Shown here in pieces: positions 7,670 to 16,216 of a DNA stretch of 27,523 nt. The DNA is from Coprococcus sp. (GTDB lineage: Bacteria; Bacillota; Clostridia; Lachnospirales; Lachnospiraceae), in assembly GCA_016297325.1 (NCBI GenBank), contig JAEDGW010000021.1:1-27523 (forward strand), in the 5' to 3' direction. A program made the translations under genes and the position numbers. The notes under the pieces are model-generated. The model ran no database searches and had not been told where the DNA came from. It worked only from the letters and a program-made list of their open reading frames with translations. Within the stretch, counting starts at the first letter, position 1, and each line of letters starts with the position of its first letter.

Positions 7670-10153
7670 CTATGATGCTTCTCTCAGCCGGCTTGTCACC
7701 GTATCTTTTGTCACAAGTCTGAACACCATCGCCGGAACCACAATGCATATAGCAAACAGCACAACAACGACTCCGGCAACAAGTGCATACGGATAATAAA
7801 ATACTGCATAATCGGCTATATTCACACTTAGCCGGCCAGCTCCATACATCATAAGGCTTCCAAGTGTCACAATAAGTACTGTTGTTATAATACCATAAAA
7901 CATGCCCTCGTACATAAGCATATTACGTATCTGCCTCTTTGTCATTCCAACGCTCTCAAGCACTGCCAGTTCCAGTTTTCTCGTATATACACCGGTAATC
8001 ATGACATTGATATAATTCACCACTCCGATAAGTATCAATATGATCGACATTCCACCGCCTATCACCTCAAGCGACAGCATAGACTTCTTGAATTCCGAGC
8101 CCTCCACCGACTTGATATCACTCCCGGCTATGACTGGATTTTCCTTTACGATGCGCTGTACATATGGTGTCACTTCTGTTTCTTTTCCTTTCTCCGCATC
8201 CGCAATGATGCATGAGATCTCCGCATCCGGAAACAGATCATCCATCACCGCATCACTCACAAATATCGCCTCCGGAGCTCCACCAAGTGTCCAATAATAC
8301 CCAGCGGTGATTGCTGACTGCTCTGTCCTCATCATGGCTGCGCCGACTGTAATCTGTCTCTTCCTGCCCGTCTGGTCATTTACAAGTGTCAGAGTCTTAT
8401 CCGTCATCCGCTCCGACGCTGATATGGAATCTACATAACCTATCAGACATACATCTCCTTTTTCGAATGCATCTATATCAATCTTCTGTCTGGCAGTTTT
8501 GTTGTAGAGCTTTATCATATCTGAATTGACCGATATCAGCGGTGCCCCATACTGTGCCTCACTGTTGGTCGTTGTCTCATAAAATGTCGCAAGAGATTCC
8601 GGGTCATCCTCGCTCTCAATAAACGGTGCATAAAGTTCAGCGTCAAATGGCAGTCTTACCTTTGCGCTTCTGTTCGCCTCTACAGTACCCATACCCGGAA
8701 TGCTTCGCATCTGATCAACGATGTCTGCCATGGCTGCCTGAGGCTTAGAGTTATCTGATTCGCCGTCGCCATATAGCACATAATCATTGTGAATATAGTG
8801 CTCTATATAACTGTCCGCATCCATGCATGATATAAATGTATTCACACACAGAAATGTAACTGAACCCATGAATATCGATGCGAACACAAGTATACTTCTC
8901 TTTTTTTCACGAAACACATTCCTCCATGCCATCTTCCAGGGCCTTCCTCCACTGGTGGACTTATATCTTGTTCCTGATATATTTCCAGCATATTTCATAG
9001 CATCGATTGCAGATATCTTCCCGGCATATTTTGCCGGTTTCCTTGCACTTATAAATACAGTTACAACTGCAAATACCACGGAAAATACATATATTCCCGG
9101 ATTGAAACTGACCGCCGATGAAAGTGCAGCTTCCCTGTCTATCGACAGCATGTTCATAGCAAGAGGAACAACGCCAAATGACACCGCCGTTCCAAGGAGT
9201 ACCCCTATCGGAATTCCTATACAAGCCAGATATAGTGCCTGTTTTTTCACTATCTTCTGTATCTGGGACATCGTGGCTCCGATGGTTTTCAACATTCCAT
9301 AGAATCTTATATCCTTTGTAACAGATATATACATTACATTATATATAAGAAGATATCCACTAAGGAGTATCATAAGAGCTATAATGCCTATACTTATAGC
9401 TATAAAAACACGGTTTGAACCATTTTCAGACTGAACATCATATTTCACGTCAAACTTCTGGCCCTGCCTCAAAGTAACATTCTTCTCAAGTTCATCTTGG
9501 AGTTTATCACCCTTGCCCTCCTTTGCGGAGATACTGACACGTCCATCTTTCTGCATATCTATTCCCTGGGAATCCACATATTTCTTTGACACCAGGCATA
9601 CGCTGCTCTTGGCAAATCCTGTGTACCAGCCTGAGAGCACAAAATTTTTCCTCTCACCATCCATCACAAACGTAACATTCTGACCTACCTTTGGCGACGT
9701 GATACCCATATTGTCAAGTATCTGCTTTGTGAGCATTATCTCATTCTCATCCTTCGGATAACTGCCATTTATATCAGTTATGGCAGGTTTCAGATTCTCA
9801 TTAAATTCCGTATCATCATCATACTGAAGCAGATAACTGTACTTGCCTGATTCCGTGCTTACCGTCTGTGCATCAATCTGTATTCCCGCCGCAAGAAGTG
9901 ACGGACAGGACTTTATATCATTTATCTGACCTTCAGATGGATGCTCCATATATATAGAAGATCTTGTTCCCTGAAGTCTGAGCTGCATCTGGTTAAGATT
10001 TTTAGCTATGGAAAATCCCAATGTAAATACAGCCGTGAACATAAATGTTGTGAGAACGATCGCCAGAATAACAATTACATTTCGCACTTTATTCTGCTTT
10101 AACATTCGATGATATATCCTGCTCACCGCCGCCTGGTTATTGTTTCTAAGCAT
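7670..10153 (-). CDS. FtsX-like (MacB-type) ABC transporter permease with two large outside domains
   Basis: An 827-residue membrane protein. About eight membrane helices can be read: one near residue 30, three between about 260 and 380, one near 430 and three between about 700 and 815. Two large extracytoplasmic regions of about 205 and 250 residues follow helices 1 and 5. Two FtsX domains in this layout are typical of exporters and antimicrobial-peptide or lipoprotein transporters (ABC3 family). It is longer than, and differently arranged from, BceB (10 helices, one outside domain). The start is the ATG at 10153, overlapping the ATPase stop by 8 bp in ATGCTTAG, so translation is probably coupled. 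Confidence 0.88.
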   Translation of the reverse strand: MLRNNNQAAVSRIYHRMLKQNKVRNVIVILAIVLTTFMFTAVFTLGFSIAKNLNQMQLRLQGTRSSIYMEHPSEGQINDIKSCPSLLAAGIQIDAQTVSTESGKYSYLLQYDDDTEFNENLKPAITDINGSYPKDENEIMLTKQILDNMGITSPKVGQNVTFVMDGERKNFVLSGWYTGFAKSSVCLVSKKYVDSQGIDMQKDGRVSISAKEGKGDKLQDELEKNVTLRQGQKFDVKYDVQSENGSNRVFIAISIGIIALMILLSGYLLIYNVMYISVTKDIRFYGMLKTIGATMSQIQKIVKKQALYLACIGIPIGVLLGTAVSFGVVPLAMNMLSIDREAALSSAVSFNPGIYVFSVVFAVVTVFISARKPAKYAGKISAIDAMKYAGNISGTRYKSTSGGRPWKMAWRNVFREKKRSILVFASIFMGSVTFLCVNTFISCMDADSYIEHYIHNDYVLYGDGESDNSKPQAAMADIVDQMRSIPGMGTVEANRSAKVRLPFDAELYAPFIESEDDPESLATFYETTTNSEAQYGAPLISVNSDMIKLYNKTARQKIDIDAFEKGDVCLIGYVDSISASERMTDKTLTLVNDQTGRKRQITVGAAMMRTEQSAITAGYYWTLGGAPEAIFVSDAVMDDLFPDAEISCIIADAEKGKETEVTPYVQRIVKENPVIAGSDIKSVEGSEFKKSMLSLEVIGGGMSIILILIGVVNYINVMITGVYTRKLELAVLESVGMTKRQIRNMLMYEGMFYGIITTVLIVTLGSLMMYGAGRLSVNIADYAVFYYPYALVAGVVVVLFAICIVVPAMVFRLVTKDTVTSRLREAS

Positions 10154-10853
10154 CCTTCTCACCCCCATTTGCCACACCTGGTGCCCCTGCTGAGAAGATC
10201 CTGCCATCTTCGATCCGTATCATCCGGTCTGCCATGGTTGCTATCTCTTCATTATGAGTGATCATCACTATCGTCTGTGCAAACTCTTTACCAGTCAGCT
10301 TTAACAGTGCAATGACATCCATGCTGGTCTTGCTGTCCAGATTGCCTGTCGGCTCATCAGCCAATATGATAGAAGGTTTTGCTGCCAGCGCTCTGGCTAT
10401 CGCAACCCTCTGCTGCTGGCCTCCTGACAGCTGGTTAGGCATGGAAAATTTCTTTTCCGATAAACCGAGCACATCCATAATTTTATCTACATACGCAGTG
10501 TCTATCTTTGTTCCATCCAGCTCGATCGGAAGCACTATATTCTCGTACACATTTAATATCGGCACCAGATTGTAATTCTGGAAGACAAATCCTATCTTTC
10601 GTCTTCTGAATATCGTAAGTGCCTCATCATCCATTTCAAAAATAGCTTTGCCGTCCAGTATAACATCCCCTGATGTTGGCCTGTCGAGCCCCCCTAAGAG
10701 ATTTAGAAGTGTTGACTTTCCGCTTCCCGAACTGCCTATGATAGATACAAATTTTCCCTCTTCAATATCAAGTGACACATCTGTAAGCGCATGCACGACA
10801 TTGTCTCCTGTTCCGTATGTCTTTGTAAGATTGTGGGTTGATAATATATTCAT
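10146..10853 (-). CDS. ABC transporter ATP-binding protein, MacB/LolD type
   Basis: A 235-residue ATPase partnered with the FtsX-like permease. Walker A GSSGSGKST is at 40-48, a Q-loop in FVFQNYNLVP, the signature LSGGQQQR at 142-149, Walker B IILADEPTGNLD from 162 and the switch His in MITHNEE. The family-typical ADEPTGNLDS string points to MacB/LolD/BceA-like transporters rather than importers. The ATG at 10853 follows AGGAAGAGG. It is the first gene of the cluster ATPase, permease, regulator, kinase, FliB-like. Confidence 0.92.
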   Translation of the reverse strand: MNILSTHNLTKTYGTGDNVVHALTDVSLDIEEGKFVSIIGSSGSGKSTLLNLLGGLDRPTSGDVILDGKAIFEMDDEALTIFRRRKIGFVFQNYNLVPILNVYENIVLPIELDGTKIDTAYVDKIMDVLGLSEKKFSMPNQLSGGQQQRVAIARALAAKPSIILADEPTGNLDSKTSMDVIALLKLTGKEFAQTIVMITHNEEIATMADRMIRIEDGRIFSAGAPGVANGGEKDA

Positions 10854-10942
10854 GATACCTCTTCCTTTTCACTTTTTTTTCATTTTCTGCCATTTCTTTG
10901 TCTGATCTACTTGATGGTTTTATTCTAACATCCACATCTTAC

Positions 10943-10969
10943 AATCTTATTACGTTTAATATTAAGATT
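10943..10969 (-). promoter_or_regulatory. Inverted repeat AATCTTA-N13-TAAGATT upstream of the ABC/two-component cluster
   Basis: AATCTTA (10943-10949) and TAAGATT (10963-10969) are perfect inverted copies about 90-116 bp upstream of the ATPase start. The position suits an operator for the cluster's own response regulator or another factor. No second copy was seen elsewhere in the window, so the assignment rests on symmetry and location. Confidence 0.35.
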
Positions 10970-11000
10970 TAGTGGTCACTGCTTACATTATCAATATATT

Positions 11001-11039
11001 AAAAGGCCCAGCCCCTGTTAATAAGAGACTGAGCCTTTG
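11001..11039 (-). terminator. Terminator after the HAD phosphatase gene
   Basis: AAAGGCCCAG near 11002-11011 and CTGAGCCTTT near 11029-11038 form a stem with one mismatch and a 17-base loop. On the minus strand the stem is followed by TTTTAATAT. It lies about 40 bp after the stop of the HAD gene and insulates the ABC cluster from it. Confidence 0.7.
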
Positions 11040-11077
11040 ATTTCTATCCATTATTTATGACTGTTTCTATACTCCGC

Positions 11078-11881
11078 CTACAAGTTGGCTGCCAGAACCT
11101 GTTCCATAACCTGCAGCACTCCCCGCTCCTCATTGGATGGGGCGCGGAATCTTGCAAACTTCTCCATGCCAGGCTGCGCATTTGCCACGATATAGCTGTA
11201 GTATACTGTCTTCAGCATCTCCGCATCGTTGAAGTTGTCTCCGAATGCCATCATCTCACTGGTATCGATACCAAGAAGTTCTCCGATCTTTCTCATGGCC
11301 ATTCCCTTATTGATACCTTTATTCATGATGTCGATCCATTCTCTTCCGCCCACAGTGACTGAGAAGTTATCTCCAAAACGTGGCGTATAGATCTCTTTGT
11401 ACTTCACCGCAGCATCCTTATCTGGAGCAAATATCGTAAACTTATTGGCCTCGACATCAAGGCTTCTCATATCATCAACAAACTCAAGATTACTGAGAAA
11501 TGCTTTGAAAAACTTCGCATACTTCTCATATTTTTTCAGGACATATGCTCCGGATAGGGCACACAGTACAGCAACACCATCCGTCTCGTCTTCCACAAAG
11601 CGTATCATACTCTGGTACTCTTCCACATCCATCAGGCTCTTGTATATGATCTTGCCGCAGTTGGAAATAGCCGCACCGTTATCACCGATGACCACCATCT
11701 TATCCATCTTGTCTCCGAACATGTCCCTCAGGGTGTACATCGGTCTTCCGCTAGCTACAACAAAACGAATCCCCTTCTCATCCAGCCTGTCAATGTAATC
11801 AAAGAAACCATCCGGGAGTTTTCCATTCTCCATAAGCAGTGTATGATCCATGTCGGATGCAATTAATTTTACGTTCTTCAT
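11078..11881 (-). CDS. HAD-superfamily phosphatase, Cof type
   Basis: A 267-residue cytoplasmic hydrolase. Motif I is SDMDHTLL, with nucleophile Asp10 and general acid Asp12. Motif II is the Ser in VASGRP. A C2 cap domain follows, and motif IV is GDNFNDAEM near residue 216. This is the Cof/YbiV/YidA class, which removes phosphate from sugar phosphates, FMN and similar small molecules; the exact substrate cannot be told from sequence. The start is supported by AGGAAGAG upstream. It may be read together with the GH31 gene 120 bp upstream, which would suit sugar phosphate metabolism. Confidence 0.88.
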   Translation of the reverse strand: MKNVKLIASDMDHTLLMENGKLPDGFFDYIDRLDEKGIRFVVASGRPMYTLRDMFGDKMDKMVVIGDNGAAISNCGKIIYKSLMDVEEYQSMIRFVEDETDGVAVLCALSGAYVLKKYEKYAKFFKAFLSNLEFVDDMRSLDVEANKFTIFAPDKDAAVKYKEIYTPRFGDNFSVTVGGREWIDIMNKGINKGMAMRKIGELLGIDTSEMMAFGDNFNDAEMLKTVYYSYIVANAQPGMEKFARFRAPSNEERGVLQVMEQVLAANL

Positions 11882-11896
11882 GTCTTCTCTTCCTTA

Positions 11897-11941
11897 TATA
11901 TTCTCTGATGTTATATTCTCTGGTGTTATATTTTCTGATAT
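11897..11941. repeat. Three tandem 15-bp repeats upstream of the HAD gene
   Basis: TATATTCTCTGATGT, TATATTCTCTGGTGT and TATATTTTCTGATAT follow one another without spacers, with one to three differences between units. They lie 16-60 bp upstream of the HAD start codon, in its leader or promoter region. Tandem units here could vary in copy number between strains and alter expression, which is inferred. Confidence 0.75.
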
Positions 11942-12000
11942 CTATCAGGTAATATTATATATTAACCGTGCCTCTGCCAGCTTATCCCTTGCCATGCGTC

Positions 12001-13989
12001 TTATTTAAATAAGAGCGCACTATTCTTCTCCAGATCATACTCCCTTGTATAACCGTCATCATCGTACAGCATATAGCTGCTGTTCCTGTAGCCGATCAGC
12101 TGCATTGTAGTTTTGTCGATATCCGCAACGCACTCCGCCACATCCACGACAGGTATACATTTGCCGCTTCTAACAAACAGGATGACCTCATTTTCCGGAA
12201 CCTCCACGAAGTGATGTCCTGCAGGCATCTCCGTCTGCGTGGCGCTACCGTCTGCCGTAAACCTTACAAGCATCATATCCTCCGGCAGATACACATATCT
12301 TCCGATGGCATTCTGCGTGTAAACCGGTGCGATCATGATCTCATTTCCAAGCATGAGCTGATCCTCAACATGGGCCGCGATCCTATCATCTGGATATTCA
12401 AATGCCAGTGGCTTGAACATCATGTCGTCCGTCAAGGCCGCCTTCATGTACTCGCTGTATATATATGGAAGCAATCGATAACGGACACCGATCACATTCC
12501 TGAAATCCTCTATATGCTCAAACTGATAGCACTCCTGATCTCTTGTACCCTCACAAGAATGGTCACGCATGAGCGGAGTGAACACGCCGAGTGCAAGCCA
12601 TCTGAGAAGAAGGTCTCTGGATGTGTCGCATCCAAATCCACCGAGATCCGCACCCGTATACAGGAAACCGCACATATTCATGGACGGAAGCATCTTGATA
12701 TTGAGCAGGATGTGTGACCACCACGATTTGTTATCACCCATCCAGACACCACCATAACGGTGCATTCCTATATAAGACGATCTGGAGAACAGAAGTCTTC
12801 TCTCATCCGGTGAGATCTCGCGAAGCGCCTCGCCTGCCGCTCTTGTCATGTTATATCCAAAGAGGTTGTGAACCTTGTCGTGACGCACCATCTCACCATC
12901 CACATTGTGATACATAGATGCGTAATCCTTCGGATTGTTGGCAACACCTGCTGCCATACCCGAGATGCCCCAGACATCATCCACAGTCTCGTCCTTATCA
13001 ATGAATTTCTTCATGGCTTCCTTCAGCTCACTCACACCCTCCGGGGTGAAGAAGATCGCCGGCTCATTCATGTCATTCCAGAAGCCCTCTATACCTGCAT
13101 CCGTGAGGATCTTGTACTTTGCACCAAACCATCGTCTCGCCTCAGGGTTCAGCACATCAGGGAAATGCGTATATCCCGGCCATACTGCCGCAACAAAATC
13201 ACTTCCATCTGCTCTCTTGCAGAAGTAGTTATTTGCCACGCCCTCCTCATACACATCGTAACCTTCCTCAATCTTTACACCGGCATCGATGATTGGGATC
13301 AGGCGTATATTATCCTTTTTCAGATTCTCCACATACTCCGAAAAATCGCCAAAGTCGTCATTTATGGTGAAATCCTTATAGCTATCCATGTAATCTATAT
13401 CCATGTAGACCATATCGATCGGGATGTGGTTCTCTCTATATTTTCTCGCCACCGTCTCAAAGTCCTCCGGTGTCTTGTATCCCCAGCGGCTCTGTCCAAA
13501 TCCAAATGCAAACTTTGGCGGAATATAACTCCTTCCGATCATCTTCCTGAACTGCTTTGTGATATCATATGGGCTGTCACCTGTTATCACATAGATATCC
13601 AGATCTGCACTGTCACAGAAAATATGCATCTCATTGTACTTCGTATATCCCACGTCAAATGTGATAGTGGATGGATAGTCAAAATACAGGCCAAATGTCT
13701 GCGCTCCTGAAACTATAATAAAGTTGTGTGATGCATACAGTGAGTATGCATCCTCGTGATGATGCGGATTATCTGCATTGTTGCTTATGTACTTGTAGCC
13801 TCTCTTGTTGATCCCTCTGTTCGCCTCGCCAAGGCCATACACTATATCACTGTCCTCAAGACCAAATGTGTACGAAAGTCCGGCTGTTAAGTCTATATCG
13901 CCGTAATCTGGTTGTCCTTTTTCTGCTGCGATATCTACCACTACTGATTCTGTCTGAAATGGCTTTCCGTATGTGTACTTCTTTATCAT
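12001..13989 (-). CDS. Glycoside hydrolase family 31 (alpha-glucosidase/alpha-xylosidase-like)
   Basis: A 662-residue glycosidase without signal peptide, so intracellular. An N-terminal beta domain (to about 155) precedes the (beta/alpha)8 barrel. FGFGQSRWGY (163-171) and DMVYMDIDYMDSY (192-204) are substrate-pocket motifs. The catalytic nucleophile is Asp306 in FWNDMNEP, and the acid/base is Asp419 in YGGVWMGDN. GH31 enzymes retain the anomeric configuration and cut alpha-linked gluco- or xylo-oligosaccharides. The ATG at 13989 has AGAGGTG upstream. No transporter or regulator for sugars is adjacent, so specificity is open. Confidence 0.9.
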   Translation of the reverse strand: MIKKYTYGKPFQTESVVVDIAAEKGQPDYGDIDLTAGLSYTFGLEDSDIVYGLGEANRGINKRGYKYISNNADNPHHHEDAYSLYASHNFIIVSGAQTFGLYFDYPSTITFDVGYTKYNEMHIFCDSADLDIYVITGDSPYDITKQFRKMIGRSYIPPKFAFGFGQSRWGYKTPEDFETVARKYRENHIPIDMVYMDIDYMDSYKDFTINDDFGDFSEYVENLKKDNIRLIPIIDAGVKIEEGYDVYEEGVANNYFCKRADGSDFVAAVWPGYTHFPDVLNPEARRWFGAKYKILTDAGIEGFWNDMNEPAIFFTPEGVSELKEAMKKFIDKDETVDDVWGISGMAAGVANNPKDYASMYHNVDGEMVRHDKVHNLFGYNMTRAAGEALREISPDERRLLFSRSSYIGMHRYGGVWMGDNKSWWSHILLNIKMLPSMNMCGFLYTGADLGGFGCDTSRDLLLRWLALGVFTPLMRDHSCEGTRDQECYQFEHIEDFRNVIGVRYRLLPYIYSEYMKAALTDDMMFKPLAFEYPDDRIAAHVEDQLMLGNEIMIAPVYTQNAIGRYVYLPEDMMLVRFTADGSATQTEMPAGHHFVEVPENEVILFVRSGKCIPVVDVAECVADIDKTTMQLIGYRNSSYMLYDDDGYTREYDLEKNSALLFK

Positions 13990-14061
13990 GCTGTCACCTC
14001 TATTTATTTTATTATTTTATTGTTTTTATTTGTCTTAATTTTTCGTGACTTACTTGTCTCT

Positions 14062-14220
14062 TTATATTTTATGAAATTTAGTTGTCGCAATCTCTGATGT
14101 CCGTATCATCCTGCCCAGCCTGTCATATATATTATCGTATCCACATAATCTGATATCTTCACGCATCATGTCCGCCATCTCATGTGGCATCCCCCGGCTA
14201 TGCTGGCATTCTCTATGCAT
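14062..14220 (-). CDS. Small overlapping ORF, 52 codons, function unknown
   Basis: An open frame begins at ATG 14220 inside the stop of the upstream gene (ATGCATAG, an 8-bp overlap) and ends at TAA 14062-14064. The second half reads as plausible helical protein (REDIRLCGYDNIYDRLGRM, then IRTSEIATTKFHKI). The first ten residues look less convincing, and an internal ATG after GGGGG (14190) may be the true start. It resembles no family I recognise. It could be a translationally coupled small protein, or the decayed end of a longer gene. Confidence is low because it is short and has no independent support. Confidence 0.35.
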   Translation of the reverse strand: MHRECQHSRGMPHEMADMMREDIRLCGYDNIYDRLGRMIRTSEIATTKFHKI

Positions 14221-14974
14221 CTCTCTTCTTTCTTCTGTATCTTTTTTTCTTTCTCCTGACTGTCTTACCGCGCTTTGCCGCCTGAGCCTTCCTGAATTCC
14301 TGTATCTGCTCGATCATGGCCTCATAGTCCCTCTCGAACAAAATCTCACTGATCTCATGATGCACTATCTCCGCCGGAAGCCTGTCCACTATAAGCGTCC
14401 TGACAAAATCCTTGCTCTTTCCCTTATACATTGGAAGACTATATTTCTCCTGAATCTGGGAAAGCTCCGGCCTCCACAATACCCGGATCGTGCGAAGTAA
14501 ATCAGCCTTTGGATTTGGCTGCATCTCCCTTACCACATAGAAATCTATCTTGTGTGGCAAATTGTCTGGCACTCCATCACCCAAGCTTTCCGCATCTGGC
14601 CTGCTACCTGTATCCGACTTGCTGCCTGTATCCGATTCGATACTTGTATCTGACCTTATACCTGTATCATATTCTTCAACAGATATGATTCCCCAGTAGT
14701 CTGGCACGTGCTCTGCCACATGGCTTGCATGTGTACTTCCAACCACTACAATATTCTGGTCAAAATACAGATCATAGTCAGCTACCTGTCTCTCCAGACG
14801 TGTGTATGTGTCTGCGTCACTTTTTATCTCGATCCCCACTATCTTGTCTGGAATGACCATTACGACATCCGCACGGGAACTGCCAACAGTCTTCTCCTCC
14901 AGGATCCGGACCTTGCCGTATCTCTCCTCAAGGAATTCAAATAATGGTTCACGTATATCTTTATCTAATAACAT
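14213..14974 (-). CDS. sce7726-like protein with a PD-(D/E)XK nuclease fold
   Basis: A 253-residue protein. The N-terminal third carries a PD-(D/E)XK arrangement: Glu26/Glu27, Asp36 in RADVVMV, and Glu49-x-Lys51 in GIEIKSD, followed by TRLERQVADYDLYFDQ. This is the signature of the sce7726 family of predicted nucleases or nucleic-acid-binding proteins. A repeated Ser/Asp/Thr segment and a conserved helical C-terminal domain follow, ending in a very basic tail (KTVRRKKKRYRRKKRDA) likely to bind nucleic acid. The ATG at 14974 is preferred because AGAGG precedes it; the upstream ATG at 15004 has no site. Family sure to moderate degree; substrate unknown. Confidence 0.7.
   Translation of the reverse strand: MLLDKDIREPLFEFLEERYGKVRILEEKTVGSSRADVVMVIPDKIVGIEIKSDADTYTRLERQVADYDLYFDQNIVVVGSTHASHVAEHVPDYWGIISVEEYDTGIRSDTSIESDTGSKSDTGSRPDAESLGDGVPDNLPHKIDFYVVREMQPNPKADLLRTIRVLWRPELSQIQEKYSLPMYKGKSKDFVRTLIVDRLPAEIVHHEISEILFERDYEAMIEQIQEFRKAQAAKRGKTVRRKKKRYRRKKRDA
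14600..14671 (-). repeat. In-frame 18-bp tandem repeat (4 units) in the sce7726-like gene
   Basis: Four 18-bp units encode YDTGIR, SDTSIE, SDTGSK and SDTGSR, forming a flexible acidic linker between the nuclease-like domain and the C-terminal domain. Because the unit is a multiple of three, gain or loss of copies would change linker length without breaking the frame. Confidence 0.8.
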
Positions 14975-15020
14975 TTTTACCTCTGAATATTTATTCTCAT
15001 TCATTTCATCATGAATATTT

Positions 15021-15062
15021 CTATTTACTTTGTTCTATTCACTTTATTCCATTTACTTTATA
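15021..15062. repeat. Three tandem 14-bp repeats upstream of the sce7726-like gene
   Basis: CTATTTACTTTGTT, CTATTCACTTTATT and CCATTTACTTTATA are consecutive, differing by two to four bases. They lie 47-88 bp upstream of the start codon at 14974. They resemble in scale, but not in sequence, the 15-bp repeats before the HAD gene. The rest of 15005-15190 shows no other feature I can support. Confidence 0.65.
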
Positions 15063-15191
15063 ATGTAATGCTCTTCATTTTTCAAATGTTATTGCAAACA
15101 AATTTATCTCAGATACTGTTATATTACATTCTAAAGTGCCATTAATTCAATTGGCTTAAGTAGGCTGCATATGTCTTTTTGTGCAATGTAC

Positions 15192-15231
15192 AAAAATAGG
15201 GCGGTAAGCTCTTAAGTAAGCCTACCGCCCT
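15192..15231 (-). terminator. Rho-independent terminator after the DnaJ-type gene
   Basis: AGGGCGGTA (15198-15206) and TACCGCCCT (15223-15231) form a 9-bp stem, extended by GCT/AGC inside. On the minus strand it is followed by ATTTTTG. It starts about 10 bp after the stop codon of the DnaJ-type gene. Confidence 0.88.
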
Positions 15232-15240
15232 GTTTTTCTG

Positions 15241-16167
15241 TCAGCCTTTATTCACAAGCTCTGTGAACTTCTTAAGTGCATCCTGTGCCTCCGGCGAAAT
15301 ATTCCTTGGCACTGCAATTCTCACTGTCACATAGTGATCGCCGTGGGTGTTGCCGCCTCTGGCCTGTACACCTTTGCCACGAAGCCTTATCTTGCTTCCC
15401 GACTGTGTACCCGGTGCTATCTTGCACTTCACATCACCAAACATGGTATGAACAAATATCTCGCCGCCGAGAACTGCCACATCAAATGGCACAAGCGCCG
15501 TGGTATATATATCCAGTCCTTTACGCTCATAACCTGCCTTGTCTCTGACATTTACCTGAAGGAGCATATCTCCCGGCTGGCCTTTGCCGGTTCCAGGATA
15601 ACCCTTGCCAGCAAGCCGGAGCACGCCGCCGCTTTCTATGCCCGCCGGTATATGAACTGTAAGCTGTGAACTGCCACCTCGTCCATCATTAAACGACAAA
15701 GTCTTGTCACATCCGTATACAGCATCATCAAAATCTATGGTGACGCTTGCCTCCATATCTCTTCCTCTGGCATTGAAGCTTCCCTGACTGAATCCACCAA
15801 AGCCGCCTCGTTGCGAGCGTCCACCGCCGCCGCCAAAGAACGAGCCAAATATGTCGCCAAACATATCACCGAAGTCTCCACCCTCAAAGTGGAAGCCTCC
15901 GCCGCCAAATGGATCTCCTCCCGCAGCTCCGCCGGAGCCATCAAAAGCAGCCATTCCAAACTGATCATACATCTTCCTCTTCTCGGCGTCAGACAGTACC
16001 GCGTAGGCCTCAGAGGCCTCCTTAAACTTCTCTGCAGCCGTCGCATCGCCAGGATTCGTGTCCGGGTGGTATTTCTTCGCCAGGGTTCTATATGCTCTTT
16101 TTATCTCAGCGTCTGTGGCTGTCTTCTTGACACCGAGAACTTCATAATAATCTCTTTTTGAAGCCAT
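15241..16167 (-). CDS. DnaJ-type (type II, CbpA-like) Hsp40 co-chaperone
   Basis: A 308-residue co-chaperone that stimulates DnaK ATPase and delivers unfolded clients. The J domain spans about 1-70 with the HPD triad at 34-36. A long Gly/Phe-rich linker with GGGGF-type runs (about 72-135) and two beta-sandwich client-binding domains follow. The zinc-finger domain of classical DnaJ (CxxCxGxG repeats) is absent, so this is a type II protein like CbpA. dnaK and grpE are not adjacent, so this is a stand-alone paralogue. The ATG at 16167 follows GGGAGGTAGG. Confidence 0.92.
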   Translation of the reverse strand: MASKRDYYEVLGVKKTATDAEIKRAYRTLAKKYHPDTNPGDATAAEKFKEASEAYAVLSDAEKRKMYDQFGMAAFDGSGGAAGGDPFGGGGFHFEGGDFGDMFGDIFGSFFGGGGGRSQRGGFGGFSQGSFNARGRDMEASVTIDFDDAVYGCDKTLSFNDGRGGSSQLTVHIPAGIESGGVLRLAGKGYPGTGKGQPGDMLLQVNVRDKAGYERKGLDIYTTALVPFDVAVLGGEIFVHTMFGDVKCKIAPGTQSGSKIRLRGKGVQARGGNTHGDHYVTVRIAVPRNISPEAQDALKKFTELVNKG

Positions 16168-16187
16168 TATTCCTACCTCCCGATAAG

Positions 16188-16216
16188 CCTATGTATAGTT
16201 TAACACTATCTGTCAA
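16188..16216 (-). promoter_or_regulatory. Candidate promoter of the DnaJ-type gene
   Basis: On the minus strand a perfect TTGACA (-35, at 16211-16216) is followed after 17 bases by CATAGG, or after 15 bases by TACATA. The -10 match is poor, so the exact element is uncertain. I see no full CIRCE heat-shock operator; only a partial TTAACACT/AGTG symmetry overlaps it. Further upstream, 16217-16480 is T-rich on the plus strand and shows no gene I can support. Confidence 0.35.

Noticed and set aside
12868..13710. 280-codon plus-strand ORF opposite the GH31 gene
   Set aside because: It is a shadow of a well-supported glycosidase with catalytic motifs; its composition is rich in His, Ile and Arg, as expected from antisense reading.
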